A stretch of 64,000 nucleotides of DNA from NCBI GenBank assembly GCA_027579435.1, contig JANBPK010001486.1, positions 16,414 through 80,413 on the forward strand, in the 5' to 3' direction. The first letter of the stretch is position 1; each line of letters opens with the position of its first letter. A model generated the notes under the pieces. The model did not search any database and had not been told where the DNA came from. It saw only the letters and a program-made list of their open reading frames with translations. The DNA is from Candolleomyces eurysporus (taxonomy: Eukaryota; Basidiomycota; Agaricomycetes; Agaricales; Psathyrellaceae). Of the stretch, positions 35,578 to 48,891 are shown one piece after another. The position numbers and the translations under genes were made by a program.

Positions 35578-35711
35578 CGCAATGTGCTCCTTCGGCCGCC
35601 GATTTTCAGTCCCAGTACCTTGATATCGAGCTTCAGGCTTTACAGGAAATGCTAACGGTCCTACACGACCGATATGACAGTCTATTGGTACTTCGGAACT
35701 CTTTTACCTAG
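35578..35711 (+). pseudogene. Unknown host gene, 3' part, split by a transposon
   Basis: Directly after the right target duplication the frame reads QCAPSAADFQSQYLDIELQA and then QEMLTVLHDRYDSL, ending at TAG in 35709-35711. It is in exact phase with the left part (29153-29681). The segment looks like a short amphipathic or coiled-coil helix. No function is recognised. Confidence 0.5.
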
Positions 35712-38700
35712 GCTCGTTTCCGCCAGGAGTGCGTCTTCGAACACCATGTTGTATTCCACCTTTGTAGGTTCAGTACTCTCATCTATAATCACGGTTTGTT
35801 CTTGTCATTGCAAAATGTAGTCTTTCTGAATTATGATATTTTATTCCTCATCCTGCAACAATCCCAATCCCTGAGATTCTGGTAAAGTGAGAGCTCGAGA
35901 GTCAAGAGGTGGAAATCGGGACAACACTTGCCACTCTTCTCTCGGTTGACCATGTTGCTCCCTGCATTCCTTGCACCCTATTCCCTGGACAAATCTAGTA
36001 AGGATGGCACCCCAAGTCCCTTGTACATGCCCTGCTCAGGAAGGTGGTGGATTGAGAGCCAACTCACCACCGTGACTGGTACTGGCGTCGCGGAGATCGA
36101 CCAAGCATACAAAGAGGATGACATTGATATTTCGTATTCGGCAAATTCTGAGGGATACGCGTGTTCTATCTTAACCCGGTGGACCCAATCGCCCGAGATG
36201 AGCAGTGATGCGGCGCTGATCTCGATGACCCGATGTTCAGATACATCAGTAAATCCGTGGGAGTTTGATAAGGCTAGATAAGGGAATGCCATCAATAGAT
36301 GTTCACCAATTTCCATCAGTCTGACAGTCCGTCTTGTCAGGCTGTGTAAAGGTAGATAAGGTCAGGATATACCTGGCAGATGTGGTGGGTTTGTGGCATT
36401 AACGCTGATGTTCGTAGAAATTTTTTGGGACCTGGAAAATATTCCTGAATGACGCCCTCCGATGTTGAGAACTGGGTTCTCGCAGGCTGCTTGCATCCCG
36501 AGCAAGGATTTCTCAGGAACCACCGAAGTTCTGCAATCCATTTGAAATAGGTGAGCCAGCACAGCAGACGTTTGTAAGATCTCGAATTATCTTATCAGAG
36601 AGTCTTAAATATGTCGCGCCTGGTACCAACAAGTTCGATGAAGAGGAGCAATAAGATTCCGCCCAAGCGGACGATACACACCCTGTAGTGACTATAGCTC
36701 TTATGAAACGGTGTGTTTTGCAGCCCGTTTGTGAGCTCGCTCTGTGGTTTTCATTGACTGGAGACAGCATGGTCAAAATTCAACCCCACATAGCAATCCA
36801 TACCCACTCTTGCGACACGAGTGGCTGGGTCAAAACGATTCGAACTGTCACGGTTACATCCCTTCTTCATGTGTTAGTCCACGAATTAATTGCCAATCTC
36901 CACGCAAGCGACAGACCTTTCTGGGCCGAGAAAGCGTACAAATTATGTAGAAAATGTAAGGAATGGGCGATTCAAACCATCGGGGAATCCCCTGGAATTT
37001 GCCATTTAAGATGGCAAGCCCATACACCTCTCAAGCTGTAGAGCAAGAGTGCAAAGGATGCGTTCATAAACGAGTTGCATGTATTATTCAACCTTGGTCA
37101 CTCGTGTTATGTATTACATGTTGCTGAAGGTCCTCATGTCTACCGGAAGCCGTCTCAGAGGAATTATTGAAAGGGCCAATCCCTCGTGCATCATCGATAT
37201 CTGGTGAACAGGTCCGCGTATATGCCCTGCTCTCTCGGACTGTTTTAATGATTCATTAACTGGCCATCAGCGACGCGCAAGCGCAAGTCCGCCAGTCAGC
37301 GAGCGCACAGAGAGTTGAGGATGTGCCAATAATTCTACGTACTTGGCTTTTGAGCTGAGATTGCTTCATAGTACTGGGCTGTAGAATTTGCGATTTAAGT
37401 GTTGGAAAAAGCGGTGGCCGAAGCGGTGTTGTTTGTTACTGATATTGATACAGACAGTACCAGATGGGCCATCATCACCTGATCATTCAGTCAGATACTC
37501 CAGTTGTACATGCTAGCCTTGGCAACCTCAGCAACCTTGCAATTCTTGGAACCATTTCAAGGTTGATTGACTTTGGAAAAAGCATTGCTGGTTTCAGTTG
37601 TATGGAATAGAAGACATTCACATTATTGATGCAACTCTCGAATTTCTTCGGCAATTGACGTCAATCAGTGAACGAACGCAAGGTTCGTTATTGACTTGTA
37701 TCCGGGAGATGGCCAAACAAGCCTGTAGGCAGGGNTTTTTTTTGAAAACCTGGGTGCTTCCTCCTTATCCTCAAAGCCAAATCAGGGTGCAGACAAGCGA
37801 CAAGCAAACAGGCGCGAGAGCATTCAGTCTTCATCCCACCAAAGCTGAGCGCACCATCTTAGCTGGATCGTTCAAATTGAACAAGGGATATTTGTAACAT
37901 CCAAAACATACTTCAATAATTCAAGCCTACATAGTCTTTTCTTAATTACTTACGGTATTTGGATTGGGAGATAACCAGCGCCCAACCGTGGCCATGCCAA
38001 TGGTTCGATCCTACGTAGTCGTTTCTGGTATCCTAACCAACGTTGAACCGGGGGCATTCAGTGTTCCGGTATACCTAGTTGTTTCTGGTGCAAATGAGGG
38101 GACGAATGTTCCACCTAGGGGCCACATACGCCAATATCGATATCCGAGTTTATTCGTAATTCTATTACAGAAGAATCCAGGTTACCGATGGCTACGGGAA
38201 CGAGACAGAAACAACCTAATTACTACAAATCAAGGACGCAATCCGATCTCACTCATAATAGTAACAAGGCACAACAGCAGGACCCCAGCACATTGGACTC
38301 ATTGGACTAAGAGAAAGCGGCCTGTCAGTGACAAGGCAACAGACGATCTGCGTAGACGAACAAACATTGAATTTGACTGGGCGTTGATGCAAACCTACCT
38401 GACCACTCGTTCTCAATCTTGCGCATATAGGGTGACAAGCAGATTAGTACACCCTGTCAGGCTGATGAGTGTGTCGATGAGAGATGATGAGAAATGAGAA
38501 TAAAAAGAAGCAGGGACGCTGGGAAAGTGTGCACTGCCAGTGCAATGGATGGATGGGTTGGAATCTACAAGCAAGCCACAGTAGCCTGTGGAAATGAATC
38601 AATACCGAGTTACACAAGGGATGAACTTGGGCTTACAGAATGCGAAACCGTTTGACAGACCTGTTAAAACTTATGAGCACATTGTTGAGAAATGGTAATG

Positions 38701-40295
38701 AAAGGAGGAGGCATACCGGTGGGAAGTGGAGCCGACCGTACCCAGGACTGGAAGGTATGAGCCAGTCACAGGTAAGCTACAGAAACAGGTGATCATTAAA
38801 TTTAACCAGTAGGATCCCCACACATCCGGGGTCGGCTACTGGCCCATCTTCACGGTCAACCTGTGTACATGGCATTGAGTGCTAGGCCAAAATTCAGGAA
38901 AATGGACATGCCTTTCACAGGAGATGGGCGCTCCGGTGAGAACCGCACCCAGGTTTCTCGTAAGGTGATCACAGAGTAGACCAAGTGACGTTGGAAGAGC
39001 AATGGAAGGGGTGAGGTGAATGATAGAGTGGACGAGCCAAGCGGGAATAGAGGTTGTCGACAAGGAGTGAAGGAACCCTCTTCATGCTTAAACCTCTTTA
39101 TATATAGTCATAAAACCGGGAAGCCCGGCAAGGGGGTTGAAATTATTGGAACATAACCGTTAAGCGGCCTTTGCCGCAATGCCCGGATCCCTTCCCTGTT
39201 TATGTAAGAAACACATCAGTGTATGGTAGTTCCCTCTCATGCCGTATTTTCCCTTTCACCTATTATTCTCTCGACTAGTACATGCATATTCACTCGTGAG
39301 CGAGTGCATTGTCCCTGGTGCTGTTAAGCAATCGTATGTACTTGTCCGACAGAACACAAGTAAACATGTGGGCGCTTGTAGGCGCCATTTGCTCAGAGAA
39401 TAACGATCACGGGACCAATGATGATCCTGAACCCCCATAGCGACCAACCGAATCGAAAACCCCGCTCAACCAGATATTAAAGGAGCAAGTTTGGCAGTGT
39501 AATTTGGAGTTCGATCAGGTCCGTAAATGAAAGCTGAGATGAGTGTATTAGGATTCTGGATACTATGTACGTGTTGCATGAATAATATGTACATGGACGT
39601 TAAATTTTCACTTTTCCCAAGAATGCATCTACCCAGACTGACCCACAATCGACTACTGATGGCTCCGCTTTTGCTTCAGTCCTCAGTGACAGAATACGTG
39701 CAGTCTCGAACCGACGCTGCAGTACGGATGTGGCTTGGCATGGTAAGTCGCGGCCGGTTTCGAGCGAAGCGATAAAAGAAGGGGGTGCAGGCGGCCAGTA
39801 TCATACCCAGCCCGAACGAGTATATGACTCGCGTTGTCGTTATTTCTTCGTGTTGCACCCTGTAGGAACACTTCAGCGAGCCCCTGACAGCTGTGTATAT
39901 AACCTTACTCACCGTCGTTCTGCAATCGCACCATTATGTTCCTTGGTTTCCACAGACCTGGGTAAAGATAAGTTAGGTACTCGTAGGCAAAAAAATGTTG
40001 CGAATCACGTTCTCATTGCCCTGTACTACCTCATAAGTTAACGGTTGGGAAGCAGAAAGCTGGAATCCGCTTACCTGCTATCAAAGAGTTGAGAATCGCG
40101 CTTGAAAAACAATAGCTATTGACGATGGCGGCAAGAAGCAGGGGTGCGTGACTTCCCATTATATATACCTAAAAATTGACTGATCGTGCCAAACACATTT
40201 ACTTTAAGTCTCTAACATTCCTTGATTTCGCTTCCCTCCCCTGACCACCAGCGTGTCCCTACCGACCTCTTTTCCTCTACACCTTCGCTTCGCTG
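35712..40295. other. Large region without a supported gene
   Basis: Open frames up to about 177 codons occur at 35928-36281 (+), 35978-36776 (-, several pieces), 36688-37041 (+), 37598-37897 (+, with N at 37735) and 37964-38497 (+). None shows a known motif or clean exon structure. The minus-strand pieces at 36000-36780, which include SNLLVPGATYLRLSDKIIRD, may be a decayed gene. AT-rich TATA-like runs occur near 39098 and 40159. Confidence 0.35.
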
Positions 40296-40469
40296 TTGCG
40301 ACGTCATGAAGCAGCGAGACAACAAATGACCCCATCCCTAGTCCCACCGGAAACGAAAGAAGATCGGCTCATCATCGGGTATGCGCTCCAGGACCGCCCC
40401 TGCCCTGTATTATACCTCCAGATTGCCGCCGCCATCTATATTCCGGTCCTCATTCTCTCCTCATCTCAG

Positions 40470-41700
40470 CATGTCTACTCTGGATGACCTACCATGGCCT
40501 GAACTGGAAAACGTCTCTCGTGGGGCCACCAGAGGAAATCAAGGCCAGAAGGGTGTTCTGGCACAACCTGATCGCGACGGGCGATGTCTGCTTCAGCTAC
40601 GCGTTCAGCCAGGCGTGCTCGCTGTTAAGCTGAACCGACAGTCCAGCAAGTGGTATCGCATCCTTGACAGCGAAGTAAATCGCGCTTTCAAGACCACCAA
40701 GACGTACTGGCGCAAGGCTCGACGACGGCAAGACTACGATGCACGGGCGGATCAGGATCACATGGAGCTGCACGAGTGGCTGCAGCAGCTGAAGGACAAG
40801 ACGATGAGCCAGCTCGAGCTGTTGATGCAGAAGGGGGAGACCCAAGGGCCTCTCTATGTCGTGCCAGAGGATGTCAAACTCATTCTTCTACGCAAGTTTA
40901 TCGAGTGGCAGGCCGCCGGTATTCTCCATGATCCACAATTGCGCAACTCTTTCATCGCGGGAGAGCTACCCTCATATAGCCATCGCAACCATTCAGTGGA
41001 CTCTTACTCCCCCGAACCTTCCGACCAAGGTTTCACCGATCCGTCACATTCCCATTCATCAGGTTCGTGTGGGTTCGGCTCTTTCATTATCGTTCGATCG
41101 CTGAGCCACTTTCCAGACCGACAGAATGACATCGCAGCCTGCCTTTCAAATTCGCGCGCATCCGAATCCCCTTCACTATTGACAAACGAAGCTCTCACCG
41201 TGGTCGATACGAACCAGTCAAGCAGTCCCGCTGAGTTCCTGCACCTTGACCACAAGGAAATCCACCGTCTTTGCCCTTCCTCTTGCAGTAGGAACGAAGG
41301 GTTGTCAGATCCACCGGTAGTCATCACCTTTCCTTGCCCTGAGGATGTGCCATGTTCACGTCTTTGCCCTTTCCTCTCGACCCCTCTGCATTCCTTGCAG
41401 ATTCCATTGACCGTGATGAAGGAAGATCGTTCTTCCATTCACAGCGAGGATCGACATCGATTGTGCGGTAGAAGAAACACAGCCAGCTGGTGGTGGATTC
41501 GACAGCGTCGAGAAGCTGAAGAACGCTTACTCCAGAAGGTTGTGGATGAATGTCTCGGTCATAGAGTGATGGCCACCAAGGCGAAGAGGCCGAGGGGTGA
41601 GGAAAACGTCGAGGCCAGACCTGGATTGAAGTTGGGGATTAGTGTGGGGTTGACGAGGAAGGACGTTTGGAAGGCTGTGGGTGTTGTTAGGGTGGTTTGA
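40470..41700 (+). CDS. Hypothetical protein, charged, no recognised domain
   Basis: A single long frame starts MSTLDDLPWPELENVSRG; an upstream in-frame ATG lies at 40381. A pyrimidine-rich leader and a TATATATA run near 40160 precede it. The first 150 residues are basic and helix-prone (YWRKARRRQDYDARADQDHM, then LHEWLQQLKDKTMSQLELLM). The middle is Ser-rich, and the end is basic (RQRREAEERLLQKVVDECLG). One other frame between 40500 and 40630 also looks protein-like (RRVFWHNLIATGDVCFSYAF), so the model may be wrong there. It could be transposon-related given its neighbours. No function is proposed. Confidence 0.4.
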
Positions 41701-42250
41701 GTAATTGGAGGGGGATGTCCTTGAAGTAGTCGCAAGCGTCCTGGGCATAGCATTTCACTTTGAAGATTTGGCTTGCATCACACTTGCTCCCGGCATATGT
41801 AAGTTGTTTCTCAAGCTCTCGGAGTGATAAGTAAGTATGGAGCAAGTGTTTGAATNGGGGGGATGCTCCGAGGGTCGGTATTTTGGAGCAACATCCATCC
41901 CCTACAGGTTCTTTGAGATATCGTTTCGGCTGATGCGTTTTGGGGAAGTCCTCCCAGCGCTTTTGTTTGGCTTCCTCTATCATCGTCCCATATCTGATCC
42001 TTGCTTCGCAATATTCTCTATGCGAGTGGTGCGAGTGGGGGTATCTGAGTGTGGGAGCTAGCAAGGATGTCGCATGACGTAGAACAACATCTGACAGCCC
42101 ATGCGACTTGCATTCGTCGTCGCCGGTGGAGAGGAGAGTCAACTTTCAGATGGCGTTCTAGATTTTGCAGTGTCCGAANTTTTTTTGCAGCCTTTCCTTC
42201 ACTTGCAAAGCACAAAATGATTCTTGTGCTCTGGCTCGGATGCCACACGC
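41690..42250 (-). mobile_element. LINE (non-LTR retrotransposon) fragment
   Basis: The minus strand reads HREYCEARIRYGTMIEEAKQ, KRWEDFPKTHQPK and RYLKEPVGDGCCSKIPTL. This matches the linker between endonuclease and reverse transcriptase in basidiomycete LINE polyproteins, where a W..FL segment is followed by a PVGDGG..RIPTL segment. The frame is broken and carries Ns at 41856 and 42179. No endonuclease or YADD catalytic motif is present in the window, so only a short remnant remains. Confidence 0.5.
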
Positions 42251-42582
42251 CACACGTTCAGACCACGGTGACTACTCGATGACGCTATCCAAAGGGGGCC
42301 ATAAAGCCGTTCTTTCCATCCTCCAATGCTTGAAGTTGGATCCTTGAACGTTCAGCTCGATGACCTTCCAGGTGAGGGCTGAGGTTTGACATAACTTTGG
42401 AATGCACAAAGTTATTATCAAGAAACTGAGAAAGATGCGAAGAGATAACGTATAAGTGAACGAGTCTGGATAGGCTGAATACAGGCGATAAGGTAGATAT
42501 AGAGAGGTCGGCGTCAGCCACACAGGCGGCTGAAGGACAACGGCAATTTCGCAATAGTTATGCCGCTGGCAATACAACAAAG

Positions 42583-45500
42583 CTAATACCCATGCATTTC
42601 TATCTCGTCCTCATCCAGTTCATGGACTTCATCATTTCTACCCACTTCGTCAGCGTCGGTGTCGCGATCACTATCGCTATCACTGTCGCCGTTGCTGTCG
42701 TTGTTATTGCCCCGCTTGTCATTGGGGTTGAGAGATTCCGTTAAGAGACCTTTCTTGATATCAAGCTCTTCGGCTCTTGAGGGTTCGGCATGGATTGCTT
42801 CTTGACCAAATGAAATGTTTTGAGGAGGCGGGAGAACTGGCAGCACGGGTTCCGATGGCTTTTGCAGGGATGGATGTTGATGATGGGAAGACTGCCCCTC
42901 AGTCCAATGCCCCACCCCTAAGTTGATTTGATAGCGCATAAACATATCGCGGTCGACGAATCTTGCAAGCATGTAAGTAATATCTCATGTCGGAGACTGA
43001 TTCAGCAAAGCTTACCTATTTATGTAGTACTCTTTCCAATCAAATCCATCACCAGCCATCTCTGATTTTCCTCGACCATCTTCGGATACCCGGCCTTTGC
43101 AAAAGCGGGGTATGATATGCGATGCTCGAAGAACAACGTTGGGATCAATGAATGAGATCGCATCAGGAGAGGTTATTGAGGGGAATACGACAGTATCGAG
43201 TTCGGGAAGAGAGGCGGAAGTCGAGTTGAAGTGATTGGTGGGGTTGGTGGAACTTGAATACCATCGAACCCTTAGGAATTCCATTCGAATCGGAGTGTAG
43301 TCACGTACGCCTGAAACAGCTTCTCCAACATAATAGACGTGGGCATGGTAGATTCCCAGAACACGAGCATAGAGGTATGGGTGGTGAGCAAGAGTGTCTC
43401 TGTTGTATTGGGGGTTTGGAATCATGATGTTGCAGACATCAGAGTTGACGTGTATGACATCCTCATCTCTCCGTACATCATAGGTGGTGTACTTCAGCCT
43501 CATGATTTTGTGGGAGAAGATTCGGTGATCCTTGAATGCAAGATACGAGGGATCTAGGGAAGGGATTGTGCCATGTGTCTCTTGACCTTGGTAGCGCGCC
43601 CTCAAGTTTGAAGCCATTCTGGGAAGCAGGTGGTCCCGCAGATCTGAGAGGAACGTCTGTGGAAGAATTTTAGTCAGATATTCCGAAGAGATCCATGGAC
43701 CAAACTACCTTTCCTAGTGGATCAACTTCAACGTCGCTGGGCTGGGGTTCACCAATAAAAGAAAGACCCAGGAGGGAGATGGGATAATTTTCGTTGATGC
43801 CGATATGATGATGGATGTCGACCTTTCTAGCTGCCCTTCGTTGCTCTTCTATCTGCTTTTTGGTTTCCTTAGATGCATTGATTTGAGTGCGAATGGCGCG
43901 AATACGAGCTGCCTTGCGCTCATGGCGAACAACCTCTTCACGGATCTTCTTTTTTGAGGAGCGCCGATACCATTTTTTGGGGAGTCGGTGCATGAGTTCA
44001 CCCTAATCGAGGACATTGGCCAATCAGTGAGGAGACGTCTCTTCACATTATCAACTCACCACCTCCGTCGTAAATGAATCGCAGGTACCAAAAGTCCTAA
44101 TGGTTTTGACGTAGTCGCCGAGAAAATGGAACTTGGGCGTCTGAATATTGAGTGTGACAAGTTTTGGTTTTGATTTTGAATCCACAGACTTTCCTTTGCT
44201 TGAACCTTGCTGGTTGCTGCTCTCCGAAGGTTGGGAGGACTAAGGACCAGGCAGGTCAATAGATTAAAGACCAACAGAACAGAAGGGTCACTCACACTTG
44301 CTTCCGGTACCATTGGGACCGCTGGCATCTCTTGATTGGACTCCAATAGGCCGGAAGACTCTGATTGAGGGGAAATGGCGTCAGATGCTGCAGCGAAGGT
44401 CGGGGAGCTGGGCTGTGTTCTGCTGGTTCTCTCTGCTTGGTCAATATCTCTGTTTGAGGTACGCAATTTCCCTTTTGTTTCTTTTGATTTGCGCCGTGAT
44501 CCAGAGAGCTGTACTTTGATGTCAAGAAGGGATTAATGAGGGGGTATTGTGAATTCTCACCGCAGCTGAGCGTCCTGAACGAGACTTGTTTGCTTTTATT
44601 ACCCGAGCAGCAGTCTCTGGTAGCGATGGCAAAGGGTTGGGAGAGTATGGTGCCTCAAGGACAGTTGACGTTGAAGGCAAAGCGCAACGTGCAGGAGGCG
44701 CGGTCGACGGCCCAGACTCATCTGCAGTCGCTTTGTCTTTTGCGAGTTTTGCTTTGCTTGCCGCCTTTTTTTTGTTCCCGTTTGACACGTTTTGCTACCT
44801 CAATGGCCAACTCCTTGGTCTGGATCTGGGAGCATACGTTGGCAATGAATTGCCGGAAAGAATCGCCAAGTTTGATAGTAGCCTCATCTAAAAGATCCAA
44901 GGTCGCATCTGTGTGTAATCGGAGCTTTGCCAGAGCATGCCACTTGGCACAGGATGACAGGATAAGAACTATCTCCCGAGAGTGTTCTTCGTGAGGAACC
45001 AACCCATCGAAAACAGGGATGGCGCACTTTTGAGTTGGGGTCAGCAGAAGGTGATGGTAGTCAGAGTTCATGACTCACCTGCAGGAGTTGCTCATAGTCT
45101 CGGGCTGCCTTCCTCTTGAACTCGGAGACGTTTTCTGAGAACCGTCTCACAGATGTTCCAAATCTCGGAACAAGACGGTATCTAACCCAATATATCATAC
45201 CATACATTGCGGTTAGACCAATCACAGTGTCGAGTAAAAAAGCTCACCGCCTGTCGAGTTCATGGACAAGAACTTCATGTTTGGAAGATGCTTCAAGGAT
45301 CCGGATGAGATGTATAAAGAGACTCTTCCAAACTCCAATTTCAAATTCGTGCATAAGGTCGACGACCAAGGCCGAAAAGATATCAAAGTTGGTTGATTTG
45401 AGCCGGACTGAGAACGCATTCTAGTTTCAACCAGCGTTAATACTGTATCATAGATGCAGAGGGGCGGTAAGAACTCTCACCATAACTGGTTGGAGGGACT

Positions 45501-47680
45501 CAGGCTTCAGAAGTCGCTCCACATGTGTACCTGAAATTGCAGCACCATCGTTGAACACTTTGATCCTGGCTTCCTCCACCGTTGACTGCCTGGAGGCATC
45601 GTCCTTCCTAGCATAATTCTCACGGAATATACGATCTGCTTCCGTACCTAGCTGATCAAGCTTGTCTTTGGTAATTAGGCAACGGGGGCAAGGGCAGCCC
45701 CCGTTACTTCTAATTGTCGCAATCAAAACCCTACAAGGTCACGGTAATGCTGAGTGAAATGAGAAGCAGAGATATGCCAGTATAGCTTACTTTTCAGGGT
45801 AATCAGCCGAATAGATAAATATTCGAATGTAGAATCGACGCTCGATCCCATCCTGACACATGATGACAATTCCGTGTCGAATGGCTTCCAAGAGTTCGTC
45901 ATCGAGCAGGATCTGCCACTGAGCATGGAACATCTCATTCTTGCAGTGTGACATGAATGATTTGGGCGGTATCCTTCCACCCGTCTTCCTAGTAACATAG
46001 TCTTTGAAGTCAGGGGAGAGCTAACGGGGAAATCTCTGAGACTCATGTCATGCTTCAACAAGATGCGCAACCCTTACCTTGTCAAAAAAAAGCAACGATG
46101 TGGCAGAGATTTGATGAAGGCTTGCAACGGTGATACTTGGATTCATTGCCGAAGAACATGTATAGGGGCCAGAGTTTTTCGTCGCTGAAGGACGTCAAAT
46201 GTGTTTGGTCAGACCAATGCATTAGACCAACTACAACCCGAGGTCTGGTGCAGCCAGGAGGTGGGGGGGGAGTCCTGCAGCTCTCGATGGGCCTGCAGAA
46301 ACGCGTCTGAATTATATAGCTCAGAATGAACCCGCATGGCTGGGGTGTCCGGGTCTGGCTGCCACAGAACCTCGAATGGGTCGTAATGGAAATGGTCCAT
46401 ATCTGGGCTGTTGAGGATTTTCTCCTGGACGATTGAGACGATGCTTCGATGATACAGGGTGCCTACATTTTGTCTTTCGACAGCGCCACCAATGGGGATG
46501 GGGATGGTAATTGGGGTAGTCTTCCATCCGTCGTCATCGACCCAGTCTTCCTCGTCATCAGTGCTCCCAACGTGTTCCAAACTTTTCCTGTTGTCCCCAA
46601 GCACGTCAAATATTCGAGGCCAATTGGCCTTTGCGATGTCTTCTGCAAATCCGGGAGTTTGAGCTAGCTGAACAAGCTTCTGCAATTTCGCAATGGATAG
46701 GTCAGGGCCGCTGTCGATGTACCATTCACCAAGCTCAAAGCTCGAAAGGTTGGGAAATGGCGCCACCAAAGGCGGCGGGACCATTGAANGGGGGGTTGTG
46801 GCTGGCCTCTTCTGGTGTATTGGCGTGATTAGTTGAATCGTAAAGATCGTCAAGGTTGATCCACCCTTCCGGGTCATGTGTGGGGAGCGAAGTTGAATAA
46901 TATCTTCGTCGAAGGTGAAAAGTATTAGCAGGTCCTTCGATATGAGCTGGCTTGGGCAGGGAGCTGCGGAAGGCTTGCAGACGTTTGAAAGGATTTCCTA
47001 GAGCTAAGAATGTCAAGCTAGCCCTGACGAAGATGAGCAGTAAGGCTTACCAGCGGGTGGAAGAAATGCGTCTTGATTGGTTCGAAGTGGTTCAGGGAGC
47101 CGGTCATTTGTCCGAAATCTTTCTACGTTACGGCGAGTCCTTCTTAACGCAATAGGGAGATCATCAGGATTCATAGGGTTTGTTGATGCTGGTGGGTTCG
47201 GCGACAATTGGTGGCTTCTTTGACCGTCAGGAAATGCTGGGTTGGGGTCCCGGAGGCCAGGTCCTGGCTCCTGTTCCGAGCTTGGTAAAGTTTGAGTGTT
47301 CGAGACGCCAGCGGATGTAGGGTCAGCGGAAGCAGAAGGGTGTTGAGTAGCCTTCATGGGCTCCGAAGGGCCGGAAGCTTGCTCCGGGATCTGTGTTCTA
47401 AGTCAGTGACATGATGGTGCATTTGAGGGTCGACCATCTTACCTTGCGTGGTCTAAATTGAGAACCTCTGAGGCCAATCTGAATATTTTTTTTTTTCAGA
47501 TACTTTCTGTTTCTTGCACTTGTCCGTCTGCATGTCCCGAGTAGCTGGAAAAGAAGCCTGGAATTCTTCCTGAGCCCGCATGCAATAGAGCCTCTGGTGG
47601 GTTGTGAGAGGCTGGGATGAGGTGAATTCTCTTTGACAGAAACGGCATATGAGGGAATCTGTCCTAGATCGGTTGAACAT
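42583..47680 (-). CDS. Plavaka-type (CACTA-like) transposase
   Basis: The start at 47680 gives MFNRSRTDSLICRFCQREFT, a C2H2 finger (CRFC...H...C). Later exons carry FELGEWYIDSGPDLSIAKLQ, YHRSIVSIVQEKILNSPDM, the DPFEVLWQPD segment, and VLIATIRSNGGCPCPRCLIT, a hallmark of Plavaka proteins. Then come FDIFSALVVDLMHEFEIGVW, LGIYHAHVYYVGEAVSGVRD, MEFLRVRWYSS and FIDPNVVLRASHIIPRF. The last exon begins FVDRDMFMRYQINLGVGH and ends in an acidic Ser/Asp tail at 42583. About ten introns are present. Continuity requires dropping the N at 46789 (C6) and one base each from the C8 run (46263-46270) and the A run near 47487. With these corrections the protein appears full length. Some splice sites are approximate. 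Confidence 0.8.
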
Positions 47681-47778
47681 GGCTGAATAGAGACAAAAGC
47701 CCAATGGGTGATCCATGGGGTATTTATACCCAATGCAGAACTTCGCCCATGCCAACGCAAGAAAAGGCTGTCCAATGT

Positions 47779-47863
47779 CCATTTTGAAATGCCGTTCAGT
47801 CGGCTATTTTCAAACAAAACACGGTTCGGCTGGACATTTTCAGATGAAACAGCGTCAGGCGGC
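47779..47863. repeat. Subterminal repeat-like tract next to the Plavaka transposase
   Basis: About three imperfect units of roughly 27 bp follow one another. Each has a CATTTTGAA, TATTTTCAAA or CATTTTCAGA part followed by CGTTCAGTCGGC, CGGTTCGGC or CGTCAGGCGGC. Such short repeats next to the 5' end of the transposase gene are typical binding arrays in CACTA-like elements. No matching array at the other end was found by eye. Confidence 0.45.
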
Positions 47864-48152
47864 ATTGCTGGAGACTGTTTAGCACGGATCAAGGGGCAGT
47901 GCTCTCAATTGAACATCCATCAAATCGCTGACCACTTCCCACCACTTAATGACTTTGATCCAACGGGAAAGCAGACTCAGAGGAATCTGAAGGTCTCTGT
48001 GGCGACATGTTGCTGTGCGAGGGGCGAGAAAACAAACAGGAGTTTGTGTTTGAAACGTGAATTGGTGCTATTAAACTGACCCACGCCTTGTCACCTGAAT
48101 GTACCACTTGCATTGCTCACAACTCCTTGCTTTTGCCCACCAATTTATCACC

Positions 48153-48891
48153 ATGCCCAAGGAATTGCCTGACGCCACAAGGGGCGCAAAGAATTCCAAA
48201 ATAAGGCAAAGCCTTCACGACCTAAATCAACCCATCCCTCAGGTGGCGGCGAAGCATCGACGCCCCACATACCAGATACCTGGGTTAGAAAATCCAATTC
48301 GTGAGCGTACTCTGACTTGTCAGGTGCTAATATGCAAACTGAAGTGAACTTCAGCGTCAGGATTTGGAGTAGAGACCAGGGCCAATACGGCTGCAGCGCA
48401 AAGGGAGCAAAGGCGCTTGAACAGGGAAATAATTCGCGAGGATATCGCAGAAGACGGTCTAGGTAATATGAACCTAGATCAGCTCCAGCTGGATAACGCA
48501 AAGATGGAAACCGTGCAAACGGCTAAGGCCAGCTCCCCCCCCATTGACGGAGTCTGCGTCTTCTCAATCTGGTGGTTCTCCATCGACGATGGAAGAATAC
48601 GAAAGGTTGAGCAGGAAGGTTACCAAGTTGAAGAGGCGAATTAAACGTCAATCTCGGGAGCTCCTGCTTTGCGAAATGGAACTGGAGAAGACCCGAGAAC
48701 AAAATACGGCTTTGACGAATAGGCTTAATGCCGCTGAAGCAAGTGCTGCACTTGGGTTTAAGGAGAAGGCGGAGTATGCTGAGGCTCTGACTTTGGAGAG
48801 GAGGGAAACGGAGGTACTGCGAGAAGCCCTGGAAGCTGCAGGGGCCGACCTCCCAACTGGGTATGGCCAAAGAATGGATTGTTCTTTCTGA
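48153..48891 (+). CDS. Small coiled-coil protein, unknown function
   Basis: Exon 1 starts MPKELPDATRGAKNSKIRQS. An intron of about 60 bp (from GTGAGC near 48301 to CAG near 48361) leads to RFGVETRANTAAAQREQRRL. The C-terminal half, EEYERLSRKVTKLKRRIKRQ and ELEKTREQNTALTNRLNAAE, is a strong predicted coiled coil with leucine heptads. It ends GYGQRMDCSF at 48891. The frame is continuous only if the C8 run at 48535-48542 is one base shorter (SSPPLTESASSQSGG). The gene lies about 470 bp upstream of and divergent from the Plavaka transposase, so it may be an accessory gene of that element. The family is unknown. Confidence 0.55.

Noticed and set aside
37964..38497. 177-codon ORF with internal repeats
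   Set aside because: No motif, no splice support and unusual composition; probably chance or decayed sequence.
40500..40632. Alternative frame RRVFWHNLIATGDVCFSYAF
   Set aside because: It ends in a stop and would need two compensating frameshifts to join the longer frame.
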